Positions 19,926 to 28,272 of a DNA stretch of 64,000 bases are shown here, piece after piece. The DNA is taken from NCBI GenBank assembly GCA_024508355.1, contig JAMZEJ010000003.1:310001-374000 (forward strand), in the 5' to 3' direction. The DNA comes from Rhizosaccharibacter radicis. Its GTDB lineage: Bacteria; Pseudomonadota; Alphaproteobacteria; Acetobacterales; Acetobacteraceae. Below the pieces are notes generated by a model. That model had not been told where the DNA came from. It did no database searches and saw only the letters and a list, made by a program, of their open reading frames with translations. Both the position numbers and the translations under genes were made by a program. The first letter of the stretch is position 1. Every line of letters begins with the position of its first letter.

Positions 19926-20948
19926 ATGCGCCAGTTCCTCGATTTCGAAAAACCGATCGCCGAACTCGAAAGCAAGATCGACGAGTTGCGTCGTCTTTCG
20001 CGGCCGGCGGCAAGCGATGGCGACCCCGCCAGGGGAACGGATGCGCCTCCCGCCGCCACGGGGGCGGACGCCAGCGGCTATTCCATCGACGAGGAGGTGA
20101 GCCGCCTCTCCGAGAAGGCGGAAAAGCAGCTCCGCGCCACCTATGCCAAGCTCACGCCCTGGCAGAAGGTCCAGGTGGCGCGCCATTCCGAGCGGCCGCA
20201 TGCCCTGGACTATATCCGCCGGCTGGTCACCGACTACATGCCGCTGGCCGGCGACCGGTCCTTCTCGGACGATCAGGCCATCGTCGGCGGGCTGGGACGA
20301 TTCGAAGGACAGCCGGTGGTGGTGATCGGCACCGAGCGCGGGGCCGATCTCGATACCCGGCTGAAGCATAATTTCGGCATGGCCCGCCCCGAGGGCTACC
20401 GCAAGGCGAAGCGGCTGGTGGAGCTGGCCGGACGATTCGGCCTGCCGGTGCTGACCTTCGTGGACACGCCCGGCGCGTTCCCGGGAATCGATGCCGAAGC
20501 GCGCGGGCAGGCGGAAGCCATCGCCCGCTCCATCGAGGCCTGTCTCGCGGCGCCGGTGCCGATCCTGGCGACCATCATCGGCGAGGGCGGGTCGGGCGGC
20601 GCGGTGGCGCTCGCATCGGGCGACCGGGTTCTGATGCTGGAACACTCGATCTATTCGGTGATCACCCCGGAGGCCTGCTCGTCCATCCTGTGGCGCGACA
20701 CCTCGCAGGCCTCCACGGCGGCCGAGGCGCTGCGCCTCACCGCCCAGGACCTGAAGGGCTTCGGGCTGATCGACGAGATCGTGGCGGAGCCGGTCGGCGG
20801 CGCGCATCGCGATCCGAACGCCACCATCGCCGCCGTCGGCCGCGCCGTGGCCGCCGCGCTGCCCGCGCTGCTGGCGCTCGACCCGGTGGCGCTCCGCCTG
20901 CAGCGCCGCGACAAGTATTTCGCGATGGGCCGCCAGGGGCTGGCATAG
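19926..20948 (+). CDS. accA: Acetyl-CoA carboxylase carboxyltransferase subunit alpha
   Basis: A 340-residue subunit that, with AccD, transfers the carboxyl group from biotin to acetyl-CoA to make malonyl-CoA for fatty acid synthesis. Family landmarks are FLDFEKPIAELESKI at the N terminus, FGMARPEGYRKAKRL near the middle, FVDTPGAFPGIDAEARGQ, and the oxyanion-type IGEGGSGGAVAL and SVITPEACSSILWRD segments. Length is slightly above the usual 315-320 because of an insert around residues 35-55. It lies 97 bp downstream of xerD on the same strand. Confidence 0.97.
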   Translation: MRQFLDFEKPIAELESKIDELRRLSRPAASDGDPARGTDAPPAATGADASGYSIDEEVSRLSEKAEKQLRATYAKLTPWQKVQVARHSERPHALDYIRRLVTDYMPLAGDRSFSDDQAIVGGLGRFEGQPVVVIGTERGADLDTRLKHNFGMARPEGYRKAKRLVELAGRFGLPVLTFVDTPGAFPGIDAEARGQAEAIARSIEACLAAPVPILATIIGEGGSGGAVALASGDRVLMLEHSIYSVITPEACSSILWRDTSQASTAAEALRLTAQDLKGFGLIDEIVAEPVGGAHRDPNATIAAVGRAVAAALPALLALDPVALRLQRRDKYFAMGRQGLA

Positions 20949-21013
20949 AAGCGGACGGGTCGCGCGCGGTTCGGAAGGCCCGGGTGGTGCGATCCGTGCG
21001 GGCGAGGCTGTGG

Positions 21014-21704
21014 ATGGTCGCTATCGCGGTGTTGGCGTTTCCCTCGATCGAGCGAGCGTCAGCAGCCGGAATCGATTGTTCCCGCACCCAATCCTGGGTC
21101 GAACGGAGCATCTGTCGTTCCAACACCCTATCGAGCCTCGACAGCCGTCTGGCGGGGCTGTTCGATGCGGTTGGCCGCGGCACCCCCGCACGACAGGGCG
21201 GAGCTGGTGCAGGCCCAGCGGCGCTGGCTGCGGCACCGCGACAAGGATTGCTGATACGCGGCCTGTCTGGCGGACGTCTACGAGACGCGCATCTGGGCCT
21301 TGCTGCCGAAGAAACCCGCGGGGGCAGACACTGCCGACATCGAGTTGCCCGGGAGTACGGTCTGCGACGCGGACGCCCGCGCGACAAGCGGCGCATGCAC
21401 CGTCAGGATGGAGATGAACAAGGCGGAGCACGACCGGGACGCCGCGGAACTGGAAGCCCAGCTGCGCAAGACCGTGATCGGCAGGTCGGTCCGGTGCGGC
21501 GCCGTGATCCGGAACTTTTTCGGACGCGGTTTCGCCGCCCTTGCCTCCTCGTGCGAGGTGGTCATGCAGGGTCCCCCGACGCGCTGGCTGGTGTGTCTCA
21601 ACGATGGTCCCGGTGCGCTCAGCTTCAGGAGCGGCCGATGGGCTGACAGGGTCAGCATGGAGGACATCGCGCGTTTCGATCACGACGAGTGCGAGGGCGG
21701 TTGA
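21014..21704 (+). pseudogene. Broken LprI-like (lysozyme inhibitor family) gene
   Basis: The 5' part from the ATG at 21014 encodes a signal peptide (MVAIAVLAFPSIERASA) and an LprI-type start (DCSRTQSWVERSICRSNTLSSLDSRLAGLF). Near 21170-21190, at a run of five C, the similarity moves to the next frame, where it continues as AELVQAQRRWLRHRDKDC, is cut by an in-frame TGA at 21252-21254, and resumes as YAACLADVYETRI, completing the conserved QRxWLxxRDxC...CL..Y..RI pattern. The rest of that frame runs to a stop at 21704 with four more cysteines. Two independent lesions argue for a true pseudogene rather than a sequencing error. The intact protein would have been periplasmic. Confidence 0.75.
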
Positions 21705-21734
21705 GGCGGCGATCCGCTCGGCCCATCTCCGCGT

Positions 21735-22991
21735 TCAACGTGTCCGCGGTGCTTCGTAGTGTCCGGCCAACGCCATCCGCGTCGCGTAGGGTCCGTTCCA
21801 GTCGCGGTCGAAGATCGCCGACAACGTTGAAGCCGGACCGGCGCCGTGCAGGAAGGCCGACGCGTCCACCGTGTCGTTGAAGTAGCTCCATTCCCAGTTG
21901 CCGGTGCCGACATACACGCTGTCGTCGTCCGCCACCGCGTATTTGCAGTGCTCGACGCGGGCGAACGGGATGAAGCCGCTGGGCGAGGGTGGGACGCTCG
22001 AGATCTTCACCGTGATGTTCGGCATCGCGGCCAGGCTCTTGAGGTAGCTCTGCATCGGTTCGTGCATCGCCCAGTCCGCGACCACGATCCGCACCTCGAC
22101 GCCGCGCGCGGACGCGTCGCGCAGCGCCGAATCGAGCCCGCTCCACCAGCCTTTCGCGCCGTAGCCCTTCAGGGCGCTCAGCGTCATGACCTGGATTCGC
22201 AGCACCCGGCGCGCGGCGCCGATCATGTGCAGCAGCGCCGGCTCCTCCGCCGTGACCCAATTCGGATCGGCCATCGGCGGACTCAGCGCCGGGAACCCGA
22301 TCACCGGTCCGCCGGCCGGGTCGCGCAGCATCACCGGGTCTTCTTCGGTCGCGGGACGGAAATCCGGCGCGGCGTTGGCGGTTTTCATCGCCGCCGGCAG
22401 GACCGGATCGTTTGCCAGCCGCCAGTCCAGCTCGAAGCCCCCCAGCAGGGTGCGGGCGAAGCGCTCGTCAGCGATGCGCACCCCGATCTCGTGGATCTGT
22501 TCCAGTGCGCGCCAGTCGAAGTTCTGGCTGCCGAGAAACAGCTCCTTGCCGTCCACCACCATGTATTTCGCGTGCAGCACGCCGCCGGCGAGCCTGCTCA
22601 TCGGCAGCACCGCGATCGACAGGTTCGGCACGCCGCGCAGCCGCTGCACGCTGCTCTCGCTTTCGTGCAGGAACGTGCCGTCCAGCAGCAGCCGGACCTT
22701 GATCCCGGCGCGGGCGCGGTCGATCAGCGCGTCCAGCACCGGCGCCAGGGCGTGGCCCGGCTTGTCCGTGACATAGAAGGCGGCGATGTCGATGCTGGCA
22801 TGCGCGCCGCGGATCATGTCCAGCCAGACCGCCTGCGTCCGGGGCACGCCGTTCTGGCCGAACATTGTGCCTTCCGGCACGCTTTCCACGATCTGCACCG
22901 TGCCGGACGGCAGCCCCTCCGCGACGGCCGGGGCGGCCACGAGGAGCATCGCCCCCAGCGGGATCGCCGCCCGCACCGACGTCCCGCGCAT
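21735..22991 (-). CDS. Phospholipase D-like (HKD) exported protein
   Basis: A 418-residue protein with a signal peptide (about 1-24, ending AVA-E) and two PLD half-domains. Both HxKx4D motifs are intact: H140-K142-D147 (HAKYMVVD) and H348-K350-D355 (HCKYAVAD). The pattern GSQNFDWRA after the first and GTGNWEWSY after the second are the usual strand-loop extensions. It could hydrolyse phospholipids or transfer phosphatidyl groups; a nuclease is also possible in this superfamily. The start at 22991 was chosen for the signal peptide and a GCGGAA site upstream; the frame remains open for 86 more codons, through a low-complexity 15-bp repeat. It converges with the LprI-like pseudogene. Confidence 0.85.
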   Translation of the reverse strand: MRGTSVRAAIPLGAMLLVAAPAVAEGLPSGTVQIVESVPEGTMFGQNGVPRTQAVWLDMIRGAHASIDIAAFYVTDKPGHALAPVLDALIDRARAGIKVRLLLDGTFLHESESSVQRLRGVPNLSIAVLPMSRLAGGVLHAKYMVVDGKELFLGSQNFDWRALEQIHEIGVRIADERFARTLLGGFELDWRLANDPVLPAAMKTANAAPDFRPATEEDPVMLRDPAGGPVIGFPALSPPMADPNWVTAEEPALLHMIGAARRVLRIQVMTLSALKGYGAKGWWSGLDSALRDASARGVEVRIVVADWAMHEPMQSYLKSLAAMPNITVKISSVPPSPSGFIPFARVEHCKYAVADDDSVYVGTGNWEWSYFNDTVDASAFLHGAGPASTLSAIFDRDWNGPYATRMALAGHYEAPRTR

Positions 22992-23054
22992 CACCGTTCC
23001 GCACGGGATCGCCCGGCATGGCGCGATCCCGCCGATGACGGTGCCGTCCGGCAT

Positions 23055-23099
23055 GGTTCCGCGCTGTCCGGTTCCGCGTTGTCCGGTTCCGTGCGGTCC
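23055..23099. repeat. 15-bp tandem repeat, three units
   Basis: Three 15-bp units start at 23055, 23070 and 23085, each beginning GGTTCCG and ending TCC; the first two differ at one base. They lie between the predicted starts of the phospholipase D-like gene and the end of the CinA-type gene, so they are probably non-coding. Confidence 0.85.
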
Positions 23100-23245
23100 G
23101 GTGTCGGGCGGCACGGCCTGTGTCGGCGGGCTCCGGGATGACGCGGCTTCCGGCAGCGCCGTCGCTCCGGCCGCCCTCCGAGCCACCGGCCGCGACGCCC
23201 ACCCGACACGCGCGGGCCGCCAGAACGGGCGCCCCGGACCGCGCA

Positions 23246-24016
23246 TCAAGGCGCCGGCTCGCCTTGCACGGGTTCGATGCCGTGGTCGCGGATCATGGCC
23301 GCGATCCGGTCCCGCGCCGCCGCTACCGCGTCCGCGTCGAGTCCCTTGGCCACCAGGGCGATCCCGCGCCGTCCGTCAGGACGGTCGAACGGATAGGACC
23401 CGACATCGAGCATGGGAAAATCCGCCTGGATGGCCTCCAGATCGGCCGCGATCGCTCCTTCGAGCAGCCCTGGTGCCTGCACCGCCGCCGACACGGTCGG
23501 ACGGCCGCGCGGCAGCGAGGGTTCGAGAGCCGCGAACATCGCCTGCATGATCCGGGGGACGCCGGCCATCACGTGGACGTTGCCGATGGTGAAGCCCGGC
23601 GCGACCGACACGCTGTTGGGGATGGGCACGGCTCCGCGCGGCAGGGTCGCCATGCGCTGCCGGGCCGCGTTGAAGCTGCCCGGCGCGAGATGCGCCTCCA
23701 GCAGCCGGAAAGAGGGTTCGTGGATCTCCCAGGGCACGCCGAACGCTTCCGCGACGCAGGCGCTGGTGATGTCGTCGTGGGTGGGACCGATGCCGCCGGT
23801 GGTGAACAGGTGGTCCACCCGGGCGCGCAGCTCGCAGACGGTGCCGACGATCACCTCGCGCACGTCCGGGATCACCCGCACCTCGCGCAGCGATACCCCG
23901 ATGGCGCCCAGCCGCCGGGCGATGAACTGCACGTTGATGTCCTGGGTGCGGCCGCTCAGGATCTCGTTGCCGATCACCAGGATGGCGGCGGTGGGATTGG
24001 GCGGGCTCGCTGTCAT
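23246..24016 (-). CDS. CinA N-terminal-type molybdopterin-binding (MoCF) protein
   Basis: A 256-residue protein of the competence/damage-inducible CinA family, represented only by the MoCF-like N-terminal domain (about 8-175). Recognisable segments are VIGNEILSGRTQDIN, TTGGIGPTHDDITSA and VMAGVPRIMQAM. It lacks the C-terminal nicotinamide-nucleotide amidase domain of full CinA, so it probably has the ADP-ribose/NAD pyrophosphatase-type activity described for this domain rather than deamidation. The start at 24016 was chosen because the family begins with TAAILVIGNEIL; a longer frame to 24061 exists. It diverges from the SMP-30 gene with only 43 bp between starts. Confidence 0.88.
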   Translation of the reverse strand: MTASPPNPTAAILVIGNEILSGRTQDINVQFIARRLGAIGVSLREVRVIPDVREVIVGTVCELRARVDHLFTTGGIGPTHDDITSACVAEAFGVPWEIHEPSFRLLEAHLAPGSFNAARQRMATLPRGAVPIPNSVSVAPGFTIGNVHVMAGVPRIMQAMFAALEPSLPRGRPTVSAAVQAPGLLEGAIAADLEAIQADFPMLDVGSYPFDRPDGRRGIALVAKGLDADAVAAARDRIAAMIRDHGIEPVQGEPAP

Positions 24017-24059
24017 GTGCGAGACTATGCAGAAGCGATGATCGGGTGAACAGGACGGC

Positions 24060-24935
24060 ATGAGCGAGCTGGCGTGCGTGTGGGAGCTGGGGGCGGTGCT
24101 CGGCGAGGGGCCGGTCTGGCACGAGCCGGACTCCGCGCTCTATTTCGTGGACATCCTCGGTCGGCGCATCCACCGCTTCCGTCCGTCGGACGGCGACAAG
24201 CGGAGCTGGGACGCGCCGGCGCGTCCGACCTTCATCGTGCCGACGGCGCAGGGCGACTTCCTGTGCGGCTTCTCCGACGGGCTCCGCCGCTTCGACCCGT
24301 CGGCAGGTGGGTTCGGGACGTTGCGCCCGGTGGAACCGGACCAGCCCGGCAACCGCCTTAATGACGGGCACGTCGGGGCCGACGGCCGGCTCTGGTTCGG
24401 CACCATGCACGACGAGGAAACGGAAGGCACGGGCTCGCTGTATTCGCTGGACAGCCACGACGCGCCGTTCGTCCGGCACGACACCGGCTACGTGGTGAGC
24501 AACGGCCCGGCGATCGATCCGGAGCGCGGCCGGCTCTATCACAACGACTCGGCGCGGCGGACCATCTACTGCTTCGACCTGGCGGCGGACGGCTCCCTGG
24601 GCAACCGGCGCGTGTTCGCCCGCACCGAGCGCGGCTATCCGGACGGCATCGCTCTCGACGAGGAAGGTGCGCTCTGGGTGGCGTTGTTCCGCGGCCACGG
24701 CGTGGTGCGCTACGCACCGGACGGGAGCGAGCTGCAGCGGGTCGAATTTCCCTGCGCGAACGTCACCAAGATGGCGTTCATCGGTCCGGACCGGCGCACC
24801 GCGCTGGTCACCACCGCCCGCAAGACGCTGTCTGACGCCGAGCTGGCGGAACAGCCGCTGGCCGGCGGCCTGTTCTCCTTCACCGTGCCCGTCGCGGGAC
24901 AGGCGCCCGGTGTGTTTGGGCTTCGTTCAATATGA
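24060..24935 (+). CDS. SMP-30/gluconolactonase family lactonase, 3' end possibly altered
   Basis: A 291-residue six-bladed beta-propeller of the SMP-30/gluconolactonase family that hydrolyses sugar lactones using a divalent metal. Metal-site residues are visible: E16 (LGEGPVW), N and D in RLNDGHVGADGRLWFGTM, N in VSNGPAIDP, and D in GYPDGIALDEEG. The last codons (after VFG) lie in the AT-rich DNA that begins near 24926, so the native end may have been replaced by about four foreign residues and a TGA. The fold core seems complete, so activity may be kept. It is not linked to the sugar island at 36-53 kb. Confidence 0.88.
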   Translation: MSELACVWELGAVLGEGPVWHEPDSALYFVDILGRRIHRFRPSDGDKRSWDAPARPTFIVPTAQGDFLCGFSDGLRRFDPSAGGFGTLRPVEPDQPGNRLNDGHVGADGRLWFGTMHDEETEGTGSLYSLDSHDAPFVRHDTGYVVSNGPAIDPERGRLYHNDSARRTIYCFDLAADGSLGNRRVFARTERGYPDGIALDEEGALWVALFRGHGVVRYAPDGSELQRVEFPCANVTKMAFIGPDRRTALVTTARKTLSDAELAEQPLAGGLFSFTVPVAGQAPGVFGLRSI

Positions 24936-25840
24936 AACAAGAAAGTAAGTTATACACTTAAGAATCTGGCTCATTTAATTCTGCTTGCTCTAATTGGCTA
25001 TCGAGCCACTGTTTTCCTGCTCTAGGGTAAGTTTGCTGTTCTCTATCTTCCCGGGAATTTTTGTCTGTATATCAGGTGATGTCCATTCTGTAGTTTGTGA
25101 ATTATCCATAGGATTAATTACCTGTTGATTGCCGAATGCCAAGCCCTCCTTCCCCGATAGGCGTTGACGCACACCGTAGATAAAGCCTGTTTGATGAAGT
25201 TCACTGCTGCCAGAAAACTCGTAAGTTATACATCCAACTAAATCTATTATCTCTGTCCCACTCGCCAGCGTCATATGCGGCTCGTCAGGCAACCTGAGCA
25301 GGTTGTTCATTAAGTATTCTTGTTGATGATGTTTCTGAATGACTTCTAAGCCTGATATCGTAGCAGGATTATTGTTATCCGAAAGATCAACGGTTTCATC
25401 CGGAAATACGACCGTGACAGACTTCGAGCTGAATTGCTTCTTCTGTCTGGAGCACAATGATGAAAGAGCCTCGTGCCGTTGATCGTCGGTAAATGGACCT
25501 AAAACCGCGTCATAAGATACCTTCGATGACAAGGCTGGAGCATGCCCGTGATTTACAACAATCGATTTCGTTGAAATCATCACCGATCCAGCTTCATCTA
25601 GTACTATAAACTCATCCAAGGAGGATTTTACGGCTAACCAAGGTCTGTAATCAGCTACCAGCGCCGATTTTGCTGTTTCACTTTGATTTTTTGCCTCAAG
25701 ATACGCATCGCGAGCATATATGACGGCGAATACTGCGGCTGCCGGTGTGATAAACGATGCAAAATAGTCAATAAATTCTTTCAAAAGACGGAGAACTATT
25801 TTGATGCTCATTCTTGGCTCATTCTATACATATACACATC
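24926..25840. mobile_element. AT-rich foreign insert of about 0.9 kb
   Basis: By eye the GC content drops sharply at about 24926 (TTCAATATGAAAC) and returns at about 25840. The insert carries one gene whose codon use is unlike every neighbour (many A/T third positions). It lies at the point where the SMP-30 gene and the GNAT-Nudix gene converge. A 9-bp direct repeat TGGCTCATT occurs at 24967-24975 and 25815-25823, flanking the gene, but could be chance. There is no transposase or integrase, so the mechanism is unknown. Confidence 0.6.
24990..25811 (-). CDS. Orphan membrane-anchored protein of foreign origin
   Basis: A 273-residue protein with an N-terminal hydrophobic helix (about 15-34, FASFITPAAAVFAVIYARDA), then a short helical linker and YRPWLAV, followed by a beta-rich domain of about 200 residues (VMISTKSIVVNHGHAPA and similar strands). 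This layout (one helix, linker, RPWxxV, Ig-like beta domain) is common among uncharacterised proteins scattered on variable bacterial loci; I cannot name a function. The start ATG has an AT-rich upstream region with TATAGAAT as a possible -10, but the -35 position would fall in host-type DNA. Codon use shows recent transfer. Confidence 0.8.
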   Translation of the reverse strand: MSIKIVLRLLKEFIDYFASFITPAAAVFAVIYARDAYLEAKNQSETAKSALVADYRPWLAVKSSLDEFIVLDEAGSVMISTKSIVVNHGHAPALSSKVSYDAVLGPFTDDQRHEALSSLCSRQKKQFSSKSVTVVFPDETVDLSDNNNPATISGLEVIQKHHQQEYLMNNLLRLPDEPHMTLASGTEIIDLVGCITYEFSGSSELHQTGFIYGVRQRLSGKEGLAFGNQQVINPMDNSQTTEWTSPDIQTKIPGKIENSKLTLEQENSGSIAN

Positions 25841-25885
25841 CTCCGGTGCGGTAGGCCGCTGAAAATCCATCCGGGGTTGATGCCG

Positions 25886-26959
25886 CTACAGGAAGTCGCG
25901 CAGCAGCGGCACCAGGGGCTTGTCGGCGTCGGGCATCGCGTAGTCGGACAGCTTGTCCGGCCTGACCCAGGCCAGCGCCTGTCCTTCCCGCCCCACGGGG
26001 ACGCCCTTCCACCGGCGGCACAGGAACAGCGGCATCAACAGGTGGAAGCCGGCATAGGCGTGGCTGGCGAAGGTGAACGGTGCGAGACAGGCCTCGGCGA
26101 CGTCGATGCCGAGCTCCTCGGCCAGCTCGCGCACCAGCGCCGCTTCCGGGGTCTCGCCGGGATGCACCTTGCCGCCGGGAAACTCCCACAGCCCGGCCAT
26201 CGCCTTGCCCTCCGGACGGCGGGCGAGCAGCACCCGGCCGTCGAGATCCACGAGGGCGCAGGCGCTGACCAGCACGGTGCGGCGGCCGGCGGCTTCGTCC
26301 GCCGCCGGTGCATCGCTCCCGATCTGGACCGGTGCCGGGGTGGCTTCAGTCGTCTCGGCAGGCACGGGCGTGGAAAGGTCGGCGCGGGTCGCCTCGAACC
26401 TGAGCACGGGATGCTCGCCGCCGCGGGCCAGGAAGGGCTGGCGCCCGCTGCCGGTCTCGCGGAAGCCGATGCGCCTCAGCACGCTGGCCGAGGCGGGATT
26501 ATCCTCGGCCACCTGCGCGGTGAGGCGGTCGATCTCGAGATTGGCGAGCGCCCAGCGCGCGAAACGCCCCGCCGCCTCCCGCGCGACGCCGGTGTTCCAG
26601 TAGCGCCGGCCGACCCAGTAACCGAGATCGCCGGTCCGGGCGCCCGGCTCCAGCCGCAGGCCGAGGCAGCCGAGCAGCTTCGGCGCGTCGCCGGTCTCGT
26701 CCATGATCCCCAGATGCCAGGCGCGGCCCTCGCGCATCTGCTCGGCGGTGGACGCGATCCACTCGTCCGTCAGGGTGCGGGGATAAGGGAAGGGCAGGCG
26801 GCTGAGCATCCGCACCACCCCCCAATCGTTCACCAGGCGGTGGATGGTTTCCGCGTCCTCCGCCCGGAGCGGACGCAACACGAACCGCTCGGTGCGGAGC
26901 AGCAGCGCGTCGGGCGCGGTTGACGCGGCCGGAAGCGCGGTCGGCACGGTCTCGCTCAT
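25886..26959 (-). CDS. GNAT N-acetyltransferase fused to a MutT-type Nudix hydrolase
   Basis: A 357-residue fusion. Residues about 20-195 are a GNAT domain of the RimJ/RimL type (ERFVLRPL at the start, DLGYWVGRRYWNTGVAREA as the acetyl-CoA region, and NPASASVLRRIGF near the end). Residues about 200-225 form a Pro/Ala/Thr linker. Residues about 228-357 are a Nudix domain with a perfect box from G263 to I285 (G-x5-E-x7-R-E-x2-E-E-x-G-I), of the MutT type that removes oxidised dGTP. Similar fusions are annotated in related bacteria. The link between acetyl transfer and nucleotide-pool cleaning is not obvious. It stands next to the foreign insert. Confidence 0.93.
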   Translation of the reverse strand: MSETVPTALPAASTAPDALLLRTERFVLRPLRAEDAETIHRLVNDWGVVRMLSRLPFPYPRTLTDEWIASTAEQMREGRAWHLGIMDETGDAPKLLGCLGLRLEPGARTGDLGYWVGRRYWNTGVAREAAGRFARWALANLEIDRLTAQVAEDNPASASVLRRIGFRETGSGRQPFLARGGEHPVLRFEATRADLSTPVPAETTEATPAPVQIGSDAPAADEAAGRRTVLVSACALVDLDGRVLLARRPEGKAMAGLWEFPGGKVHPGETPEAALVRELAEELGIDVAEACLAPFTFASHAYAGFHLLMPLFLCRRWKGVPVGREGQALAWVRPDKLSDYAMPDADKPLVPLLRDFL

Positions 26960-27041
26960 CGGCCAAGGGCCGGCGGATGGACGGGTCGGATGGGGACGCC
27001 AGTGCGCCGGGGCGGCGCCGCCAAGCTTCGAACGGGCGCGC

Positions 27042-28130
27042 TCACAGCGCCGGCTGCGGCAGCCTCACGCCTTCTTCCGCCAGCAGGCCGCGCAGGGACC
27101 GGATCACGGGAAACACTTCCTGGTTGAGATCGCAGCCCTGCGAGTCGTGCGCCGCCTGTTCCAGCTCCACGATGTCGCGGTCCTCCTTGAAGATGCGCTC
27201 CGTGAAGGCGACCAGCAGGGGCCACAACAGGTCGATCACGAACGGCACCTTGGGGCGCCGGACCGACAGCAGGCCGAAGGTGCGGTTGGTGCGCTGCTCC
27301 TTGTCCTGCGGGGTGTAGCAGATCCACAGATCCATCACCGCGGGCTGCCCGTCGGTGCTGATGCGGAGCGTCTGGTAGGGATACTCGGTGCGCACGGTCA
27401 TCACGTCGCGCTCGGCCAGCGCCTTGTCCGCACCGCGCCGCTCGCCGAAGATCACCGCCTCGCCCAGCGGCTGCTTGCCGCCGACGCGGGAAAAGGAATA
27501 ACGCACCTCGATCGAGCCGGCCTCGCGCTTCTGGCCGAGCACGCGGGGCTTCATCTGCCCCATCTGCTTGGAGTGCATGAACTGATGGTTCATGTCCATC
27601 AGGTTCTCGTGCATGAAGCTGTAGTGGCAGCGCACGAAGCGGCCGAATTTGCGGGTCTTGTAGGCGGGGTCCTCGAGGGCCGCGAAGCCGGGCAGCGGCG
27701 TCACGTCCGCGAGCGCCGGATCGCCGGGGAACACCAGGATCAGGCTGCCCACTTCCCGCACCGGATAGGCGCGGACGCCGTTCGGCAGCCGGTCCTTGCC
27801 GAGATACGGCACGTCCGTGCAGCGGCCGTCCGCGTTGTAGGCCCAGCCGTGGTAGCAGCAGCGCACCGCGCACCCGTCCACGGTGCCCTTGCTGAGCGGC
27901 ACCTGGCGATGGGCGCAGCGATCTTCCAGCGCGAACACGGGGCCGTTCCTGGGCCGCACCAGCACGATCGGCTCGCCCGCGAAGGCGGTGGCGAGGGTGC
28001 CGCCGCGCTTGAGCTCGCGCGACCAGGCGACGGGGTACCAGTGGTCGGGATGGGCGCCCACGCGGCGCAGGTCGCAGGTCGGCAGGTCCGGGTCGGGCCG
28101 CAGGCTCTGCGGCGGGACGGGCTTGTTCAT
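27042..28130 (-). CDS. Rieske [2Fe-2S] aromatic ring-hydroxylating oxygenase-type protein
   Basis: A 362-residue oxygenase alpha-subunit-like protein. The Rieske cluster ligands are C72-x-H74 and C91-x2-H94 (CAHRQ and CCYHGW). The mononuclear iron site is D179-x2-H182-x3-H186 in ENLMDMNHQFMH. The C-terminal domain with WPLLVAFTERIFKEDRDIVE resembles vanillate O-demethylase-type oxygenases, which act as a single subunit with a separate reductase; no reductase gene is nearby. The start at 28130 was preferred over a longer frame because conserved sequence begins shortly after. Substrate unknown. A 13-bp palindrome lies about 110 bp upstream and may be an operator. Confidence 0.85.
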   Translation of the reverse strand: MNKPVPPQSLRPDPDLPTCDLRRVGAHPDHWYPVAWSRELKRGGTLATAFAGEPIVLVRPRNGPVFALEDRCAHRQVPLSKGTVDGCAVRCCYHGWAYNADGRCTDVPYLGKDRLPNGVRAYPVREVGSLILVFPGDPALADVTPLPGFAALEDPAYKTRKFGRFVRCHYSFMHENLMDMNHQFMHSKQMGQMKPRVLGQKREAGSIEVRYSFSRVGGKQPLGEAVIFGERRGADKALAERDVMTVRTEYPYQTLRISTDGQPAVMDLWICYTPQDKEQRTNRTFGLLSVRRPKVPFVIDLLWPLLVAFTERIFKEDRDIVELEQAAHDSQGCDLNQEVFPVIRSLRGLLAEEGVRLPQPAL

Positions 28131-28239
28131 CGGACCTCGATCATGCGCCACGGCACGCACACGGAATAGCGGGCCGGAGAAACGTTCCGGCCCCCCATTA
28201 GGCCCACCGGGACGAGCTGAAGCAAGCCACCTTCGGGTG

Positions 28240-28252
28240 CGTGATTATCACG
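28240..28252. promoter_or_regulatory. 13-bp palindrome upstream of the Rieske oxygenase gene
   Basis: The sequence CGTGATTATCACG is a perfect inverted repeat with one central base, in an otherwise GC-rich spacer between the oxygenase gene and the RDD gene. It is a plausible operator for a dimeric regulator; no regulator gene is adjacent. Confidence 0.4.
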
Positions 28253-28272
28253 GAACGCGAACCGGCGCGGGG

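Noticed and set aside
24967..25823. 9-bp direct repeats as proof of a transposition target duplication
   Set aside because: Kept only as a hint: 9 bp in 0.9 kb can occur by chance, the copies lie inside rather than at the composition edges, and no transposase is present.
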